A stretch of DNA of 64,000 nt. Source: Anaerovorax odorimutans. Its GTDB lineage: Bacteria; Bacillota; Clostridia; Peptostreptococcales; Anaerovoracaceae. Under the pieces are notes generated by a model. That model did no database searches. It saw only the letters and a list, made by a program, of their open reading frames with translations, and was not told where the DNA came from. The DNA lies in the NCBI RefSeq assembly GCF_024459955.1, contig NZ_JANFXK010000007.1:119295-183294 (forward strand), written 5' to 3'. Made by a program: the position numbers and the translations under genes. Shown piece by piece: positions 39,857 to 49,616 of the stretch; positions within the stretch are counted from its first letter, which is position 1; every line of letters starts with the position of its first letter.

Positions 39857-42844
39857 CTAAAATTGAAATTTGTAGATCTTCGTGATATTCTCTTCAATCT
39901 GCTTCATCAAATTTTCTTTCTCGTTTCGTATTACTTCCGTTGTCGCTTTGTCCTGCTTTAATTCCAAGGCTTCGTTCAGTTGATAAATTCGTTTTGAAGC
40001 CTTTACTACGGCTTCGTACCGGTCTCTCTGGCTCTCATCATTAAAATCCAGATCCACAAAGGGAATCCGCTTTAAGAGATACGTTCCTCTGGCAGTAAAG
40101 CCGCCCTCGAAATCGCTTCCCATAATCTGAAAAAGCTTTTCCGTATACGGATGATTCAGCCACGCCTGAATATAGGCCAGATCATATTTGCAGTCCGGCG
40201 GAGTTGCTATTGCGCAGTAGCCTGCCGTGCCGCCGGATGCGATAAGCATATCGTTTTTATCATAAGCATACATGGGCGCTTTGCTTAAAACCCGCACAAT
40301 CAGCTTGGGCGTATTGATAAAGGCAGTCAGCGCCTGTGTCCTTCCGTACTGATGCCAGGTATCCGGGGCAGCATTTTTAATATCCCTGCCCACACCTCCG
40401 TTGAGACACTTTGGCACCAGCAGCTCGTAGCAATCCAGTAAATATTCATATGTCCCCGGATATTTGCTCTTCATCGTATCGAGATCGATCAGGCTGCCGT
40501 CTGTGTTATATGGAAAGATAATATGCTTGTCTGTTTTTAAGAGGGAATAGGTATCCATTCCCTTTTCATCTGCTTTTGTCGGTTTAAAGTAAGGTTTTAA
40601 AATGTCCTTTTCAATATGGTATTCCCCTTGGAACTTCCCAACAATTAATTCCTCGTCTGTTTCCGAAAGGATCTCATCCCTGCCGAACCAGTACACCGGC
40701 TCAGGGCGTTCGGCGCTCGTCTGAATTCCGTTAAAAATATCCGCCACCTCGCCCAGCGGCCGCCCCTGCCCTTCCACCCGGGCAATCATCTTCATAAATT
40801 CCAGATCCGTTGACAGACGCCAGGGAAAGGAATCCAGCGTTTTATTCTCTATGGTGATGCTTTCCTGCGTTTCCCCGGCCCAAAGCTCTGTCACAGAATC
40901 CACCCGTGCATATTTGAGCTTCGCAGCCGGCTCCCTGTGCGCCAAAATGATCGAGCTGTAAATCGTTTTATCCGGGAAAAGCTGCATATCGCCAAAATCA
41001 TCGATCTCTGCAATATGCGCGGACAGCAGCTTTCTCAATTCCCTGCCTGCGCCGATTTTATAAAATTTATTGGGCACAATGTAGCAAAGCCTGCCATCTT
41101 CTTTCAGCAGACTGAAAGCTTTTTCAATAAACAGATAGTATTTATCGAATTGTTTGTAAGCGCTCTTATATTTTCTCTTATAAATCCCGAACTCACATCC
41201 CGTTTCCAGGCCGTGAATATCCTCCGTCTTGACATAGGGTGGATTTCCCAGGATAATATCAAATCCCCGGCCTTCGTTAACCGATTCCCATTCAAAAGGC
41301 TTTATTTCACGAAGCATCTCAATAGAAGCGTCTTCCTCGCCTATGTCAGCCCGCGCAACCAGAGAATTTCCATTTTTAATGTTCCGGGTCAGATCCGGCA
41401 GTATGGGAACGCACTGGCTGACTGAGGCAGGAGTTTCATCTTCAATGAGTTTGATGAGCAGGGAAAACTTGCAGACCTCCACTGCATGCATGTCGATATC
41501 AACCCCATAAACGCAGCTGGTCAAAATATCCTTTTTATCGGTCAGCGGCAGCTTTCGCCTGCCATTGCTCAGCTCGATTAAATATTCCGGCTTATGCTCC
41601 GCGTACCACGCAGCACAATAGTCGATCAGAAATTGATAAGTTTCTTCCAGAAAAACTCCTGAACCGCAGGCAATATCCGCGATTTGAAGTTCTTTAACCT
41701 CTTCCGGCGTTTTTCCCTGACAGACCGGCTGCAAGGTATTCTTCACCATGTACTTGACGATTTCAACAGGTGTTGATACGACGGAACGGTACTTGTATTC
41801 CTTTTTAGCGGACAGGGCAATCTGCCCGTCTTCCAAAATGAGGCTCTCCGCCAAAAAAGCTTCATATATTTTACCCAGGATTTCCGGCTCAATAATATTG
41901 AACAAATATGGCGACTGCGGATAATACAGGGAGAGAATCATCCCGAAGGTAATTTCATTGCTCAGATCAAAGATAATCGTTTCTCCGGAAAACAGTCCGG
42001 AATTATACCGCTTATCCACTTCCCTGAATAGTCTCGTCAGGGAGTCCTGCAGTTCCTCCTTATTGCGGGCGGCATCCTTCAGGCTCCTATACAGAGGCAG
42101 GTTCCGGTCTTCGCAGATCCGCAGGAAGATAATCTGGTTGATAAACTCCTGAACCGCATCGTTTAATACATCAATGTCTCTGTAGGTTTCATATTTTTCA
42201 TACAAATATTTGCCGATTGCCAGTCTCCATTCATTGATCTGCCGCAAAAAGGTTTCGTCCACCTCCGCGGAAAATCGTTCCGCGTTTTGAAAGTTCTCGC
42301 CGGTGAATTGATCGAATTCTCCCGAATAGACCGCATCCCTGGAAATTAATGCCGCTATCTCTGAAAACTTTTCGGGATATTCGAGATAATGGTATTTTCG
42401 AAACAGGGATGTGCTGGCGGTGTCTCCCCCTTGAGGCCTGTTGGTGGTGTCATAAATCAGCATATATTCAAAGTTGGTCAATATGGATAATTTATGCTTT
42501 GCGTTCCAGCCATAGCGCCTTGCCTGAGCGGCCGGCGACGGATCTGCCGTTATATCCACGGCAGGCTTTTTCGCCTCCATAAACATTTTCGAAACGCCGT
42601 TTAAGGTCAATGTGTAATCCGGCCGTTCATTTTCATTGGAAAACTTTTCTACCACAACCTCTCTGTACTGCGGCGCTGTTCCATTTTTATTATGTACGTC
42701 CCAGCCAAAGCACTCCAGCAGCGGGCTGATAAACTCATCCCTGCAATTCTGCTCGTTGTAGCTGGCGGAGTCTTTATAATATGCACGGCTTTTTTCATAT
42801 TGCTCTACTAATCGTTTCAGCTCTTTATCATCCATAGATTTCAT
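39857..42844 (-). CDS. Type IIG restriction-modification enzyme (nuclease + methyltransferase)
   Basis: 995 residues in one chain. The N-terminus has a PD-(D/E)xK nuclease site: P75-D76, then E90-A91-K92. In the middle are SAM motif I I-A-C-G-S-G-V-F-L-E-E and the N6-adenine motif D-I-I-L-G-N-P-P-Y-V-K. The rest is a target recognition region ending in a coiled tail (about 950-995). Type IIG enzymes cut at a distance from their site and methylate one strand. The real start may be the ATG three codons in (42835), which sits better behind AGGGATG. The recognition site is unknown. Confidence 0.85.
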   Translation of the reverse strand: MKSMDDKELKRLVEQYEKSRAYYKDSASYNEQNCRDEFISPLLECFGWDVHNKNGTAPQYREVVVEKFSNENERPDYTLTLNGVSKMFMEAKKPAVDITADPSPAAQARRYGWNAKHKLSILTNFEYMLIYDTTNRPQGGDTASTSLFRKYHYLEYPEKFSEIAALISRDAVYSGEFDQFTGENFQNAERFSAEVDETFLRQINEWRLAIGKYLYEKYETYRDIDVLNDAVQEFINQIIFLRICEDRNLPLYRSLKDAARNKEELQDSLTRLFREVDKRYNSGLFSGETIIFDLSNEITFGMILSLYYPQSPYLFNIIEPEILGKIYEAFLAESLILEDGQIALSAKKEYKYRSVVSTPVEIVKYMVKNTLQPVCQGKTPEEVKELQIADIACGSGVFLEETYQFLIDYCAAWYAEHKPEYLIELSNGRRKLPLTDKKDILTSCVYGVDIDMHAVEVCKFSLLIKLIEDETPASVSQCVPILPDLTRNIKNGNSLVARADIGEEDASIEMLREIKPFEWESVNEGRGFDIILGNPPYVKTEDIHGLETGCEFGIYKRKYKSAYKQFDKYYLFIEKAFSLLKEDGRLCYIVPNKFYKIGAGRELRKLLSAHIAEIDDFGDMQLFPDKTIYSSIILAHREPAAKLKYARVDSVTELWAGETQESITIENKTLDSFPWRLSTDLEFMKMIARVEGQGRPLGEVADIFNGIQTSAERPEPVYWFGRDEILSETDEELIVGKFQGEYHIEKDILKPYFKPTKADEKGMDTYSLLKTDKHIIFPYNTDGSLIDLDTMKSKYPGTYEYLLDCYELLVPKCLNGGVGRDIKNAAPDTWHQYGRTQALTAFINTPKLIVRVLSKAPMYAYDKNDMLIASGGTAGYCAIATPPDCKYDLAYIQAWLNHPYTEKLFQIMGSDFEGGFTARGTYLLKRIPFVDLDFNDESQRDRYEAVVKASKRIYQLNEALELKQDKATTEVIRNEKENLMKQIEENITKIYKFQF

Positions 42845-43224
42845 CCCTGCGGCGCCCCCTGCGATCGTTCTGAATTTCTTATTATTATACCATTCTCCGC
42901 CCTCCAGAACAAGCGTTCTCTCCTTTAATCATTCAACCCATTTTATCATATCTGTAAATACTCTGTCATTAGGGAATCGGCTCCCATGAAAAGCTCTCCA
43001 AAATGCAAATTGCTATTTTTATCAACATGCAGCGAAAAATCAGGTTCTTGTTGGACTTTTTCCAAGGATACAGAGCATGACCGCACAAAAACTCAATCCA
43101 TATGCGACTTTGAACAGGAGAAGATGCTATAAACCTTGGAAATACCTCAACAACAAAGCCAAAATGAACCCGTTGTTGAAGAAATGGGCATATTGTTAAA
43201 TTTTACCAATGTGCCCATTAATCT
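42845..43224. other. Gene-free stretch upstream of the RM operon
   Basis: The first ~110 bases hold the RM operon's promoter region (T-rich on the minus strand). From 43004 to about 43197 lies repeat T copy 3. No reading frame with a ribosome site was found. Confidence 0.6.
43004..43197 (+). repeat. Dispersed hairpin repeat T, copy 3
   Basis: Starts at GCAAATTGCTATTTTTATC and ends at GGGCATATTG. TTGTTGGAC...TTTTTCCAAGG pairs with CCTTGGAAATACCTCAACAA. A second small hairpin follows with CCGTTGTTG. Same orientation as copy 1. Confidence 0.7.
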
Positions 43225-43302
43225 AAAAAAGCGGCTAAATATCAATAGAAACTATCTAATTACATCCTTTTGATAGTTTCTATCGAAAATCTGCCGCTCT
43301 TT
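43224..43302 (-). terminator. Terminator of the amidohydrolase operon
   Basis: On the minus strand GCGGC and GATAGAAACTATC pair with GATAGTTTCTAT and GCCGC around a loop of about 15 bases, and TTTTTT follows. Confidence 0.8.
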
Positions 43303-43313
43303 TCCTAAGAATC

Positions 43314-45020
43314 TTATTTAACCTGTTCACCCTTAAGGATAAATTTATCAACTTTCATTTCACCGATGTCCATTGGCTCTGCGTCCTCGATGGCGCCGCT
43401 TAGAATTACAAAATCGGCGGATTTGCCGGCCTCAATGGTCCCGGTAACATCTTCGGTGAACATCTGATACGCTCCCGAAAGGGTATAGCTTTCTATCATA
43501 TCGTTGAGAGACATGAGGTCCGCTGTGGGATCGTCCTCTGGCCCGGAAATAATGCCCTTATATTCCTCATAGTGCTCCGATTCCTTCGGCGTTGTCCTCG
43601 TCATGCCGACCTGGATGCCTTTCAGCGGGTCGATTTCCACTGTAATGGGAAAATCGGTTCCCGAGGCCATGACAGCCCCGGCTTTCTTCATTCTGCCGAT
43701 GGGATACTGGTTGTACATCCGCTCTCTTCCCAGCAGCGGAAGCACAAACATCATGGAAAAATAATCGATGATCGGCCATGTGGGCTGAATGGATCCGACC
43801 ACATTGAGCCTCGCCATTCTTTCAATGTCGCCGTCATCAATGTTCATAATGTGAGCAATGGAATTTCTCCTGCCCCTTACGCCGTTTTCTTCTATGTATT
43901 CATAGGCATTGAGGGTCTGCTTTACAGCCGCGTCTCCCATGGCGTGAACGTGGATCTGGTAGCCGCCTTTTGCCAGCAGCAGAAAAGCCTGCTTCATTTC
44001 CTCCTCGGTCCATTGGGGAAAACCTCTGTATTCCGGCGGATATCCCATTTCCTTGAGAACCTGCGCTTCAAAGGGCTCGTTCATGTAGAAAGTAAAGCCG
44101 CCGCCATCGCAGAAAAATTTAACGGTTTCAATTTTGAAGTCGTCGCCAACATCGTATTTCCCCTTATCCTTTACCATCTGCTCAAACTGATCGAAGGGCC
44201 GGGACAGATCCGCCAAAAGCGCCGTTCTTACCCGAATCTTTAGTTCTCCCGATTCCGCCAGCTCCTTGTATGCGGCCAAAGCGTTTTCCGTCGCATAGGC
44301 GTCAAAGATTCCCATCAGCCCATGGGGAAAGGCCTGTTCCTTCTGGAAATTTAGGATCCCGGCTTTGTATTCTTCTACGGAAAAGTCAATTAAAGGAAGC
44401 TTGTCTATCAGCATGCAAATTGCGGAAAGCTCCTGGAATAAGCCGGTAGGGTTTCCGTCCGCGTCCCGGCTCATCATGCCATTCCTGGGAGTAGGGGTAT
44501 CCTTGGTGATTCCCGCCATCTCCAGAGCTTTGGAATTGACCAGTACGCTGTGGTGATCGAATGACCTGAGCATCACCGGCCTGTCGGCGCACACCAATTC
44601 ATCGATTTCATGGCAGGTAGGCGTCCCTTCCGGATCCAGCTGGAAGGCGGCGGGCGTCCAGCCAGTAGCCCTTATGATAGGAAGGTCAGGATTCTCCTCC
44701 GCATATTCTCTGACAGGCTCCAGGTTCCTTTCAATATAGGCCCGGCGGCTTTCACCTTCCTGACGATCAATGCCGTAAATAAGCTTTGTCGCATAAAGCT
44801 CCGTACACATGGTCGCGTGGAGGTGCGCGTCCACAAAGCCCGGAAGAATGCTGCACTCTGCCGCGTCTATTATTTTTGTATCCTCCCCTATGTAGGTTTC
44901 CACAGCCGCATCTTTTCCGACGAAAACAAATTTCCCATCCTTTACTGCGGCTGCGGTGTTGCCGAGGCTTTTACCCCCATCAAATATTCTTCCGTTTTTT
45001 ACAACTAAATCTGCTTTCAT
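43314..45020 (-). CDS. Amidohydrolase, YtcJ-like
   Basis: 568 residues of the metal-dependent amidohydrolase superfamily (YtcJ branch). The zinc-binding start is G-F-V-D-A-H-L-H-A; later come H-V-H-A-M-G-D-A-A and S-I-A-H-I-M, and near the end G-T-D-F-P. Members hydrolyse amide or related bonds; YtcJ-type substrates are mostly unknown. Start at 45020 follows AAGGAG by seven bases. It is the last gene of an operon with DUF3237, a second YtcJ-like enzyme and an MFS carrier. Confidence 0.82.
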   Translation of the reverse strand: MKADLVVKNGRIFDGGKSLGNTAAAVKDGKFVFVGKDAAVETYIGEDTKIIDAAECSILPGFVDAHLHATMCTELYATKLIYGIDRQEGESRRAYIERNLEPVREYAEENPDLPIIRATGWTPAAFQLDPEGTPTCHEIDELVCADRPVMLRSFDHHSVLVNSKALEMAGITKDTPTPRNGMMSRDADGNPTGLFQELSAICMLIDKLPLIDFSVEEYKAGILNFQKEQAFPHGLMGIFDAYATENALAAYKELAESGELKIRVRTALLADLSRPFDQFEQMVKDKGKYDVGDDFKIETVKFFCDGGGFTFYMNEPFEAQVLKEMGYPPEYRGFPQWTEEEMKQAFLLLAKGGYQIHVHAMGDAAVKQTLNAYEYIEENGVRGRRNSIAHIMNIDDGDIERMARLNVVGSIQPTWPIIDYFSMMFVLPLLGRERMYNQYPIGRMKKAGAVMASGTDFPITVEIDPLKGIQVGMTRTTPKESEHYEEYKGIISGPEDDPTADLMSLNDMIESYTLSGAYQMFTEDVTGTIEAGKSADFVILSGAIEDAEPMDIGEMKVDKFILKGEQVK

Positions 45021-45031
45021 TTGCAATCTCC

Positions 45032-45502
45032 TTAAACCAGTTTGTAAGCGTCCAGACAGACATTGCCGTCGGGAGTTATAACGGATACTGCTACTGCCAC
45101 GATTTCATTGAGCCAGCTATACTTTTTTTCGCCTGCCGTAAATCGGATCGTCTGCCGGAAATAATAATCGGCGTTATCTCCATCACCGGACCCTGTCATA
45201 TCTTCATAGTCCATAATCAATTTCCCGCTGCATTCAACGGAAATATAGGCACCGTCATCGGTTTTCAGCAAGTATTTTGTGTTCAGCTCGTTGATGGTAT
45301 CACTGTGAAGCAACCCCCAATCTCCGCCAAAATCCAGTATTTCCCCATTGATCGCGCCTTCAAAGCTGCCGCCTGTGACTGCCACGATTTCCCGGTAGCC
45401 GCCTCCGGCTTCTCCCAAAGGAAATGGGTCGCTCAATAACACTTCGGCTCTGAAAAGTTTTTCAAAATCAGGTGTCGGTAATTCGTAATCTTCCAGTCTC
45501 AT
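45032..45502 (-). CDS. DUF3237 family protein
   Basis: 156 residues of a beta-rich single domain: A-E-V-L-L-S-D-P-F-P-L-G at ~20, G-G-S-F-E-G-A-I-N-G, G-D-W-G-L-L-H-S-D and Y-Y-F-R-Q-T-I-R-F in order, as in DUF3237 proteins. The function is unknown; many sit in aromatic or amide degradation operons. It begins one base after the upstream amidohydrolase stop and ends 11 bases before the next one, so its product is probably needed in the same pathway. Confidence 0.72.
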   Translation of the reverse strand: MRLEDYELPTPDFEKLFRAEVLLSDPFPLGEAGGGYREIVAVTGGSFEGAINGEILDFGGDWGLLHSDTINELNTKYLLKTDDGAYISVECSGKLIMDYEDMTGSGDGDNADYYFRQTIRFTAGEKKYSWLNEIVAVAVSVITPDGNVCLDAYKLV

Positions 45503-45503
45503 T

Positions 45504-47171
45504 CTACAACGCTCCTTTTACCGTTTTCCCCTCAAATATTACGATGTCCGCTTTAATTTTAGAAATATCTTCGGGTTTACATTCAAATATGTTATCGCTC
45601 AGTATGCAGAGATTTGCCATTTTCCCTGGTGTCAGGCTGCCTGTTTTGTCAGCGAAGCCCATTCCCAGGGCATTGTTGATCGTATATCCACGCATCAGAT
45701 TTTCTACTGAGATGCATTCTGACGCAGGTTCTCTGATTTGCCCGGGCCTCTGGGGATCGGTTCTCGTATGTCCGATTTGAATGCCTAAAACCGGATTTGC
45801 TAAAGGAAGTCCTTCTTCATCCACAATGTCCGAAGAATAGTTCACCACAGCGCCCGACTCAATCATTTCATTAAATGCATACATGGAGTTATATCGCTTC
45901 TCTCCCAGATATTGCTTTGCACCGTCTCCAAAGAAACCGCCTGCCCACGCAGGTGTAAAGTTGATGTATACACCCAGCTCCGCCGCACGTCTGCGGTCAT
46001 CGGGATGGGTCAGCTCACAGTGGAGAAGCGTGACCCTGATGCTGAAAGCTCTGCCTTTTTCGTTTTCATTTTTGCGGGCGTGTTCTACGGCATTGAGCGA
46101 AGCACGGAAGGCCCGATCTCCCACTAAATGGATCTGTATATTGATATTTTCCTGGTTAAGCCGTTCAAAAACAATGGTCAGCTGGTCCTCCGACATATTC
46201 ATTTTACCATAGTTGTGCGGGTCATGAACAAATGGTTCGATCACGGCGCCTGTACCCAGTTCATTGGTCCCGTCTAAAAAGTATTTGATTGTATCAACGT
46301 AAATATAGTCATCGGCATATTTATCATGCCACTCTTTTGCGGTTCGAATGGTTTCTTCCAGGTCGCTGAAATTGTTCATCAAGGGCATACCGTGATAGTA
46401 ATGATTGAGCCGACCCTGATTTTTCAACTCCCGCAGCCCTGCAAAGACGTCCTCCGATTCCGTAAAGCCATCGAGGATTCCGCATACCCCGTAATCGGTA
46501 AACCGCTCGAGTATGGGGGCCAGCGTCTCGGGATCCGCCTCTGAAGGCGGTTCCCAGTTGAGCTTTTCGTACATTTTGTCAATATCGTGCCGGAATTCAA
46601 ATGCTCGTTCCTCTACGATGCCATTGGGCACATTTCCTTCAAAGCGCTCATAATTGCAGGAGGTTGAAGGGTCGTAGGGCACAGTTTCATCAATCTCCAT
46701 CAGCTCCAGCATTTTGCTGTTCAAAAGACAGCGGTGGAAATTCATGTCGCATAACAATACCGGTCTGTCCGATACATATTTATCCATAAAATACCGGTCC
46801 GCGTACTCCGCATCCATCAAATGGGTCGGGCATGAATACGCATATATGTAAGGGACTTCCTCCTTTGGATACTCCAATGCGTATTCTTTAACGATTTCCA
46901 TGATCTCATCGATGGACTGGTATTCCCGCTGTTCCAGCAGCAGGCACCATAAGGTCTTGGCTGCCGATACGATATGGGTATGGCTGTCCAGAAAGGCGGG
47001 TATAATGAGCTTTCCTCCGGCATCCACTTCGTCCACGTCATCCTCAGCAAGCTTCTCATTGTATGGACCGACATAATCGATGCGTTTTCCTTTTATGACA
47101 ATGCAGTCCGCCCAGGGCCGCTGCTCATCGGCGGTCCAGACTTTTGCGTTTTTTATTAAATAATTTTTCAT
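45504..47171 (-). CDS. Amidohydrolase, YtcJ-like (second)
   Basis: 555 residues, paralogous to 43314-45020 but clearly diverged. Zinc-site start F-L-D-S-H-T-H-I, middle Q-I-H-L-V-G-D-R-A, later L-H-C-E-L-T-H-P, end S-S-D-I-V. The two enzymes may act on successive intermediates or on related substrates taken in by the upstream MFS carrier. Confidence 0.82.
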   Translation of the reverse strand: MKNYLIKNAKVWTADEQRPWADCIVIKGKRIDYVGPYNEKLAEDDVDEVDAGGKLIIPAFLDSHTHIVSAAKTLWCLLLEQREYQSIDEIMEIVKEYALEYPKEEVPYIYAYSCPTHLMDAEYADRYFMDKYVSDRPVLLCDMNFHRCLLNSKMLELMEIDETVPYDPSTSCNYERFEGNVPNGIVEERAFEFRHDIDKMYEKLNWEPPSEADPETLAPILERFTDYGVCGILDGFTESEDVFAGLRELKNQGRLNHYYHGMPLMNNFSDLEETIRTAKEWHDKYADDYIYVDTIKYFLDGTNELGTGAVIEPFVHDPHNYGKMNMSEDQLTIVFERLNQENINIQIHLVGDRAFRASLNAVEHARKNENEKGRAFSIRVTLLHCELTHPDDRRRAAELGVYINFTPAWAGGFFGDGAKQYLGEKRYNSMYAFNEMIESGAVVNYSSDIVDEEGLPLANPVLGIQIGHTRTDPQRPGQIREPASECISVENLMRGYTINNALGMGFADKTGSLTPGKMANLCILSDNIFECKPEDISKIKADIVIFEGKTVKGAL

Positions 47172-47209
47172 TTCTCTTCTCCCCCGAAACTAGCATATAT
47201 TTCATTCCT

Positions 47210-48478
47210 TTAGGCTGCATATTTGTTTTTCCTGGAAGTGGCAACTGCTCTCATAATACTTGCAATTACCAGTATGCCGGCCATTACCAGCCACGGAACC
47301 TTGTATCCGCCCGTTACGTCAAACATTGTTCCGACGATGGCCGCTCCGAAAATTCCGCCAACAGCAATCAGCATGTTCATGTAGCTGATAAACTTGTGGA
47401 TTTCTTTTTCGCCGCAAATGTAGGCCATAATCAGCGGAGATACTGTGTTAACCGCAGGAACTCCAAAGGCGTATAAGATGATGGAAGGATACATCAGTCC
47501 CGGCATATCCGCTACCATCGCGTATCCCAAAGTCCCCAGCGCAAAGAACGCGCATGTAGCCACTGCTCCGAACCGTACGCCAAATTTGTCTATGGCCCAT
47601 CCTACTATGAGGTTCGTTCCAATCATGATTACGGAAATCAAAGAGGAAATAAAGGTTGCGATTGTCGGTGATTTACCGGCCATGATGAAGGTTGGAATAC
47701 CGTGCTGCAGCATGGAGCTGGATGCCAGCACCAGCAGTACGCAGGAAATCAGCGCCACCCAAACAGCCGGTTTTCTCAGACCTTCCTTCGCCGTATATCC
47801 GGGAATGGCATTGGGGTCTACAGGGCCCGCTTCAACAGCTTCCTCAGCGTCGCCCATCCGGGCAACACCTTTATCCGCAGGACTCCACACAGCAAATTTA
47901 GCCATCAGCGGCAGACAGATCAGAATACCGGCCGCGCAAAAGAGGTAGCCCCCTCTCCATCCGCTGCGCATGATTATCATATTCAGGATATTTATGACGC
48001 CCATGCCAATCAGCGAAATTCCCGCAATGTAGAAGCTCATCGCTTTACCTCTGACTTTCGGTCCGAACCAGTTGCTTACCAGAATCGTACATGGCGTCAT
48101 CGTACACGCTCCAAAGCAGATACCCTGTAAAACAGCTAACGCATAGAAATGCCATATCTGCGTGCTGAACGAGAAACCCACGAAGGATAGTACACCCAGG
48201 GTCCCTGTGATAATCATGATCTTCTTAATATTGTTTTTGTTGAGCTTTCTTGAAATAATGTATAACGTAATAATATTTGCTACCGATAAAATGGAAATGT
48301 AGAATGAAAATGCTCCCACAGGAATTCCCAATTCGGTTGTTACAGGAAGCATAAATACTCCAGATGTGGAAATGATTCCGTTATAAATCAGTGTTCCGAT
48401 CAATGCCGATACGATGAGGATGTACCAGCCAAAATAAATTTTGCCGTTTTCGTCCCTTAACTTCATTTTGTTCGTCAT
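47210..48478 (-). CDS. Major facilitator superfamily carrier, OFA-like
   Basis: 422 residues with 12 membrane segments. Y-F-G-W-Y-I-L near the start and the long cytosolic loop after segment 6 with G-Y-T-A-K-E-G-L resemble the oxalate/formate antiporter (OFA) branch of MFS, which moves small carboxylates. First gene of the amidohydrolase operon and facing the AraC gene. It probably imports the amidohydrolase substrate or exports a product. Ribosome site AGGAGG. Confidence 0.78.
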   Translation of the reverse strand: MTNKMKLRDENGKIYFGWYILIVSALIGTLIYNGIISTSGVFMLPVTTELGIPVGAFSFYISILSVANIITLYIISRKLNKNNIKKIMIITGTLGVLSFVGFSFSTQIWHFYALAVLQGICFGACTMTPCTILVSNWFGPKVRGKAMSFYIAGISLIGMGVINILNMIIMRSGWRGGYLFCAAGILICLPLMAKFAVWSPADKGVARMGDAEEAVEAGPVDPNAIPGYTAKEGLRKPAVWVALISCVLLVLASSSMLQHGIPTFIMAGKSPTIATFISSLISVIMIGTNLIVGWAIDKFGVRFGAVATCAFFALGTLGYAMVADMPGLMYPSIILYAFGVPAVNTVSPLIMAYICGEKEIHKFISYMNMLIAVGGIFGAAIVGTMFDVTGGYKVPWLVMAGILVIASIMRAVATSRKNKYAA

Positions 48479-48597
48479 AACAATTTCCTCCTATAAAGAT
48501 TTTCGAGCCGCTCTTAATTTATAGCTTAATCGTACTCTTACACTGATTTGGTAACAACCGTCATTTTTTGTTTTTATTCATTAGATTTTAATAAGAT

Positions 48598-48626
48598 TTG
48601 ACGTCATTTAGACTTTTGGATATAAT
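48598..48626 (+). promoter_or_regulatory. Promoter of the AraC-type gene
   Basis: TTGACG (48598-48603), 17 bases, TATAAT (48621-48626), close to consensus and 25 bases before the chosen start codon. Confidence 0.7.
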
Positions 48627-48650
48627 GCCCTTATATTGAGGAGGCCTTTT

Positions 48651-49616
48651 ATGCGTAAAATCAACAAGATCATGGATATCGCGGACCAGCCTATCGATTA
48701 CATAAATGATTCGGCCGTTTCCATAGAGATATGCGATATTCGCCATAGCTCCGTGCATTTTCATGAGTCTGCCGTGGAATTGATATATTGTCTGGAAGGA
48801 GAAGTCTCGATCCATTGCAATCATGAGTTTGTCACCCTGAAAAAGGGGCAGATCTTCACTGTGGATTTTGAGGATATCCATTGCCTCTATTCGGATATCA
48901 GCAACTTGCTTATCATCTTCCATATCGACCTGCACAAGCTTGAAAAACCCTGGAGCTTTCTTCAGTATGTGTATCTGGCATGTGAAGATAACAGCTGCGA
49001 ACCCTATCAAAAAGCGCCCCTCCAGCAAATAAAAAATATGGTTCTCGCTGCCGCCTACCTTTATACGAAAAGGGGCACCCTCACCGATGCCGAAATGCGG
49101 ACGGTCTCCAATCGAATCGTAAATATTCTGCTGGACTATTTCGACTGGTTTAATTATATCAACATTTATCCCAACAAAAACGATGAGCTGAGGGAAAGGT
49201 TCCAGGCCGTTTCCGCATACTGCCAAAATAACCATACGCGGAAAATTACCATCGCGGAGCTGGCGGAAAAGGTTCATATCAACGAAAACTATCTGTCCCA
49301 ATTCATCCGCAAATCGCCATTTGGCAGTTTCAGCAACATGATCGGGTACATCCGCTGTTTTGCCGCCCAGACATTACTTCTCACTACGGAGCTGTCTGTC
49401 ATAGATATTTCCAACCGCTGCGGGTTTTCAGACGACAAATATTTTTATAAGCACTTTAAGCTTGCCTGGGGAAAGACGCCGAAAGAGCATCGGCAATGGT
49501 ATAAGGATTATATACAGGCGGAAGACCGGATCACTGCGATTTCCAAATCCCAGGCCTATAAAATCCTCGAGCCCTACGCGGCTGAATATTTCGCAGCGCA
49601 TATTTTATTGGAGTAG
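48651..49616 (+). CDS. AraC-family transcriptional regulator
   Basis: 321 residues: an N-terminal cupin-like sensor (H-F-H-E-S-A-V-E-L-I-Y near 40) and a C-terminal double helix-turn-helix (I-A-E-L-A-E-K-V-H-I-N-E-N-Y-L-S-Q and D-I-S-N-R-C-G-F-S-D-D-K-Y-F). Start at 48651 follows GAGGAGG. Divergent from the MFS-amidohydrolase operon, which it most likely activates when the substrate is present. Confidence 0.85.
   Translation: MRKINKIMDIADQPIDYINDSAVSIEICDIRHSSVHFHESAVELIYCLEGEVSIHCNHEFVTLKKGQIFTVDFEDIHCLYSDISNLLIIFHIDLHKLEKPWSFLQYVYLACEDNSCEPYQKAPLQQIKNMVLAAAYLYTKRGTLTDAEMRTVSNRIVNILLDYFDWFNYINIYPNKNDELRERFQAVSAYCQNNHTRKITIAELAEKVHINENYLSQFIRKSPFGSFSNMIGYIRCFAAQTLLLTTELSVIDISNRCGFSDDKYFYKHFKLAWGKTPKEHRQWYKDYIQAEDRITAISKSQAYKILEPYAAEYFAAHILLE

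Noticed and set aside
43004..43197. Repeat T as a transposase fragment.
   Set aside because: One frame gives similar short peptides in the three copies, but all have stops in the same region and no transposase motif; the paired ends fit a hairpin repeat better.
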